Shown: piece by piece, positions 59,930 to 64,000 of the stretch
How the letters are laid out: the number at the start of each line of letters is the position of its first letter
How positions within the stretch are numbered: the first letter of the stretch is position 1
DNA from: Malania oleifera
Lineage: Eukaryota; Streptophyta; Magnoliopsida; Santalales; Ximeniaceae
Assembly: GCF_029873635.1 (NCBI RefSeq)
Contig: NC_080423.1
Location: 105,505,773-105,569,772, forward strand
Direction of reading: 5' to 3'
DNA length: 64,000 nt
Position numbers and translations under genes: made by a program
Notes under the pieces: model-generated
The model's input: only the letters and a program-made list of their open reading frames with translations
What the model was told of the DNA's origin: nothing
Database searches by the model: none

Positions 59930-60860
59930 GGATAGATCCTAAGAACAGTAATACAAGTGCGAGAGGTGATGGAGTAGGACCTTCCATATGGGTGGCGGAG
60001 ACCCTTACGCAGTATTGCATAGCGTCACCCAGTAGGTGATGGCTGAGATGACTAAGAGCTTGGGGGAGCGAGGCTGCATGATCGAGTAGTTCACACGTAT
60101 GCGACCCCCATCTTTTGTTGGAGGAGCAGACCCACTAGTAGTTGAGAACTGGGTCAAGGACATAGAGGACATACTGGTAGTCCTCTCATGTATAAACGAG
60201 CAAAGAGTGTTATTTGCCATATTTAAATTGACTGGGGAAGTAAAGCGCTAGTGGAAGTTAGTGAGATTACTGGAAGAGCAAAGGCCTGACCTTATAGCGA
60301 TGACGTGGAGTCGCTTCAGGGAGATTTTATTCGAGCAGTACTTTCCCGCTACGGTCAAGAGTGCAAAGGCATTAGAGTTTTTGTATCTGACACAGGAGCC
60401 TTTGACGGTGCAGTAGTATGCAGTGAGATTCATTGAGCTATCCCGATTCGCCCCGTATCTGGTGCTAGATGAGGAGAAGAAGACGAGGAAGTTTGAGGAG
60501 GGCTTGAGACAGAACCTGTATAAGCAGGTGGTAGGTTTTCGGGCTCAGACCTTCTCAGAAATAGTAGACAAGGCTACAATGATTGAGAGCAGCCTATAGA
60601 GAAGTGCAGCAGCACGAAGCCAGAGGAAAGGCCCCTGCCTCCTAATTTTCAAGCAGGTTCTAGTCGAGGGCCGTGGAGGAGATATGATAGCAGAGGAAGA
60701 CGACTACAGGGAGGAGGAGATCAAGTAGTATATGGTAGACATATGCCCTCTCCTCATCTCAGATGTTTTAGGAGACACTCGAGAGAGTGCCGAATAAGGG
60801 AGGTTGTCTTTTATCAGTGCCACCAGTTTGAAAATATCATGAGAAATTGTCAAAATTGAG
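59930..60860 (+). pseudogene. Decayed Ty3/gypsy gag region
   Basis: The + strand carries MRPPSFVGGADPLVVENWVK, then WSRFREILFEQYFP, FIELSRFAPYLVLDEEKKTR and KFEEGLRQNLYKQV. These are blocks of the retrotransposon gag domain in plant gypsy elements. Cys/His-rich remnants at 60755-60850 recall paired zinc knuckles. The region is heavily broken. No LTR or pol was found alongside, so it is a fragment. Confidence 0.85.
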
Positions 60861-62600
60861 TATAGGATATTTTCATGTAAATCATGGTTTTGTCTTTGAA
60901 AAATTCTTAATTATGAAACTTATGCTTTAGTGATATCTTATATACTCTATGTACTAGTATGCATATACAATTGCTCAACTCTTACTCAATAAACATGCGT
61001 GAAACAATACTGCAAACAGTCCCCATTATACATATGTTTCTACATGTTCTTCACACAATAAACACTGCCTCAAACACTCCCCATTATACATATGTTTCTA
61101 CATGTTCTTCAATGGATGTGCTTGAGTTCATTTGAGTGGTTTTACACTTTGATCTTTCCTTCTTGAATGTTCACTCAATCTTTGTCTATGAGAATGTTCG
61201 CTTGATATTTGCACTAAAACACGTATGTGTGTGATTTCGCCACTTATATCTGTCACAAATTAGTATGCAAAGATTTGTTTTACTTAAAATCACTAATGGA
61301 TTGTTATCATCAAAATACGACAATTTGGATCATGCAAAACCGCTCAAGCTAACACATTTCGTTCTTATTTTCCTTTCCTTTTTTTTTCCTTTCCTTTTCT
61401 TTTCTCATAGAAAGTCCACCAAGTACCCTTAGCTAACAATATAGGGAGAAATAAAATGTAAATAAATATTCTTTAGTTATTTATTAGTATTTTAACTAAA
61501 AGAAAATTTTGAAAAACAAAAGTTCTAAATTAATGCATGTTTCAAATAATTCATTGTACTTATTATTCGCTAAAATGCCAAAACATTGAAGTTTTTTTTC
61601 CTTAATTGCTAGTTTGGAACTTGAAAACATGTTGAAAAGAAAAATGAAGGAAAATAAGAGGCATTTTATCATTTCATGTTTGGTTATTAAGAAAAGTAAA
61701 AAGAAAATTTTCAATAATACCAGATCAATTAGTATAGATTATTTGCCTTTTATTTTCTTAATTATATTAAAATAATTTTTTATTTTAATAGTATATAATG
61801 CAGAGAGAAAATATAATGAGGAATGAGTTTTTTTTTTCTTATTTTCTTTTAAAAAAGAAAATCCTTAATTTAAAATGGACCCTAACTTCACATTCGGTAG
61901 CATGAAATTCAAACACAAGATTCAAAATTATATGGATTTGGATAATAAATAGTACAAAATTATATTAAACTTCTTTCAAATTTACATAAATCCAAATTCA
62001 AATCTCACAACTTATGCTTTCAAACACTATTTAAGTATTTTTAACCCGGCATTACAAAATATTGTCTTGATTAATTGTTAATTCCCATAAGTTAGTTTTT
62101 TTATTTTTTAAGACATGCATTTAAAAGTCTTTGGATCCGTCATAATTAATTCTTAAAAGAAGATTTTCAAAATCAAAATTTTTTTAAAAAAATTAGCCCT
62201 AAATTTAATTAAAAAAATTTCTATCCAAAATTTACTATAAAGAAAAATGACTGGCGAGATTTAATTTTGTAATTTCTAAAAAATATAGTTCATTGACCAA
62301 ATCATGCTATCCAGTAGATTACTAAAACATTAGATATCATGGAAAATGAATCGGGTAGCCCAATAGTTAATTGTTTTCTGTTGTAGTCTCCCATAGATTT
62401 GTTTCGTTAATTAAGATGATTAAATATAAGATTATGAATCTCCTCCCATAAATAAAAAAAAAATTGCCAAAATTTATGAAATAAATATAACTTATAAAAT
62501 TTTGGATTTTATTTTTATTTAAAATTTATTTTTATAAATTAAATAAAAATAAAAATTACTGAGTGCACGATTTGAGTGGGGAGAGATGGGGACGAACCGA
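60861..62600. other. AT-rich intergenic DNA
   Basis: No gene was recognised. A 37-bp phrase (CCCCATTATACATATGTTTC and onward) is duplicated at about 61020 and 61077. Confidence 0.5.
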
Positions 62601-62604
62601 GAAG

Positions 62605-62648
62605 GTGGGCCACAGGAAATGGGCTTCTATTTTTGGGAATTTGGCCCA
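62605..62648. promoter_or_regulatory. Cluster of TGGGCY (site II-like) elements upstream of the desaturase gene
   Basis: TGGGCC (62606-62611), TGGGCT (62620-62625) and GGCCCA (62643-62648) lie within 45 bp, about 190-230 bp before the ATG. TGGGCY elements bind TCP factors and are common in promoters of growth-linked plant genes. The function here is inferred. Confidence 0.5.
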
Positions 62649-62833
62649 TTTTAGCTCCACAGCTATTTTCTCGGACGATTTGAATGGTGGACTGTTGAGG
62701 CCAGCGGAGGGAGAAACGAAAAAGAAAAGGAGAGAAAGTGCAGAGAGAGCAAAGGAGACACAGAAAGGAGTCAGATTGACTAGAGAGGGAGAAAGGCGCA
62801 GAGAGGAGGGAGGAGCGAGAGAGAGAGAGAGAG

Positions 62834-62989
62834 ATGGGAGGGGATGAGAGAGAGAAAGAAGGAGTAATGGCGACGGACTTCTTCTGGTCGTACACCGACG
62901 AACCGCACGCTTCTCGCCGGCGTCAGATCCTCTCTCAGTACCCTCAAATCAAAGAGCTCTTCGGCCCTGATCCTTGGGCTTTTTTCAAG
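62834..62989 (+). CDS. DES1-like: Sphingolipid delta-4 desaturase (DES1-like), first exon only
   Basis: The 52-codon exon begins [11 protein letters not shown] and continues [39 protein letters not shown]. This is the highly conserved N-terminus of sphingolipid delta-4 desaturases (DEGS/DES1 family, with an N-terminal lipid-desaturase domain and a fatty-acid desaturase domain). The ER-membrane enzyme introduces the trans-delta-4 double bond into the long-chain base of ceramides. The exon ends in phase 0 at CAAG|GTTCGT. The histidine boxes lie in later exons beyond the right edge. The first ATG is preferred because related proteins also carry a short acidic peptide before GVMATDFFW. The leader (about 62700-62833) is purine-rich with GA runs. 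Confidence 0.9.
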
Positions 62990-64000
62990 GTTCGTTTTGT
63001 CTTATTCATTCGCTAACATTGCTCTGTTTTTTTTTTTTAAAATAGATTTCAGCATTGGCGTCTGCTTTCAGTTTTAGATTTTGCAAAATTGTTTTGCTTT
63101 TCGTGTTTTTGTTTGGCTCATTTTCTTTCCCGTTCATCTTTTTGGATTAAAGGTTTCCGAGTCTTAATTCTTGCATACCGTATCATATTTATCTTCAAAT
63201 CTTTTGTGAATTCTGATATGTTTGGTATCATCGTTTTCAAATTGGATTTCTTTGGTATTAGAAATAGAATTGTTTCGTTAGACATGTTCAAATGTAAAGC
63301 ATAATTTGCTTCATTAAATGTTAGACATTAATATGTCTGTGTGGACTGTAAAACTAAACGAAAATCGTGTACGAGATTATTAAACAGGTAGAGAACAAAA
63401 TTCTTACGGGTCTTTATAATAATCCATTTTATTTTGCAAGCTATAAATCTATGAAAAAATAAAACGATACTTTGATTACAGAAAGGAGATAATGAATTTT
63501 AATAAATTTATCTTGCCACTATGAGTTATCATGTAAAAAAAGTTATAAAAATTGACTACTAAAATTGACTAATAAATTTTCTTTGTATTGAATTATAAAA
63601 AGAGAAAATATAGAAGGCTTTTATAAATATAACCCTTTTATCTCACCAAGTTTTGGATGATTATTTGATCTGCAAAGCAGTTTTCCTGTTGTAAATATTT
63701 TGAACTCTTCATGTGTTATTATTTTTATTCATAATCTGTGTTCATTTCTAGATGTATGCCCCCCCCCCCCCCCCCCCGGGGGCCTCTGCTTTGGGTGAAT
63801 TTTCTTTAAATTCAATTCTATGAAGTTTGGAGTTTCCATATCTTATTATTTGGGTTTTAATCAATTAATCCTTGTTCACATCTATGTTTCAATTAACATT
63901 TTGAACAAATATACTACAACAGCAATATAACAAGCCGTAGGTTTGACAATTTTTGTTCTACCACATTCTATATTTGATGGCAACTTTATTACTTATTTAT
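62990..64000 (+). other. First intron of the desaturase gene (continues beyond the window)
   Basis: Starts at the donor GTTCGT. It is AT-rich, with no acceptor leading to recognisable desaturase coding before the edge. It holds a run of 19 C followed by 5 G (63759-63782). Confidence 0.7.

Overview
The window is nuclear DNA from a flowering plant, most likely a woody eudicot. Host genes are split by introns and spaced far apart, intergenic DNA is AT-rich, and LTR retrotransposons, MITEs, SINEs and microsatellites take up most of the sequence. All calls come from reading the sequence; no database search was run.

Host genes. (1) A B3-domain transcription factor on + (3860-7868, six exons joined here in a consistent reading frame; its first exon is not visible). 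(2) The last two exons of an unrecognised gene on + (10934-13426). (3) An intronless AZG-type purine permease on - (17941-19563), with a TATA box and a short GA-rich leader. (4) The first exon of a sphingolipid delta-4 desaturase on + at the right edge (62834-62989), whose intron runs off the window.

Mobile DNA by region. 1-2408 is the 5' part of a Ty1/copia element on -, carrying a small piece of plastid trnL(UAA) DNA. 2.4-17.9 kb holds several MITEs, two SINEs and a dispersed repeat also found at 52.3 kb. 26203-35179 is a copia element on + with both LTRs and an AATAT target duplication. It is interrupted in its leader by an AGGCG-rich DNA transposon and in its pol region by a 2.5-kb solo LTR flanked by ATTGA. 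41011-51278 is a stack of nested solo-type LTRs: LTR A holds B and D, D holds C-outer, and C-outer holds C-inner. Four of these LTRs carry a cluster of GTCGAC-centred palindromes directly upstream of the TATA box. 59.5-60.9 kb holds a copia LTR remnant and a decayed Ty3/gypsy gag region.

The 26-36.8 kb and 40.2-51.6 kb regions are two diverged copies of one host-DNA duplication. Copy 1 was interrupted by the copia element and copy 2 by the LTR stack. Retroelements are treated as fossils: all are broken or reduced to LTRs. The host genes have no evident functional link to each other.
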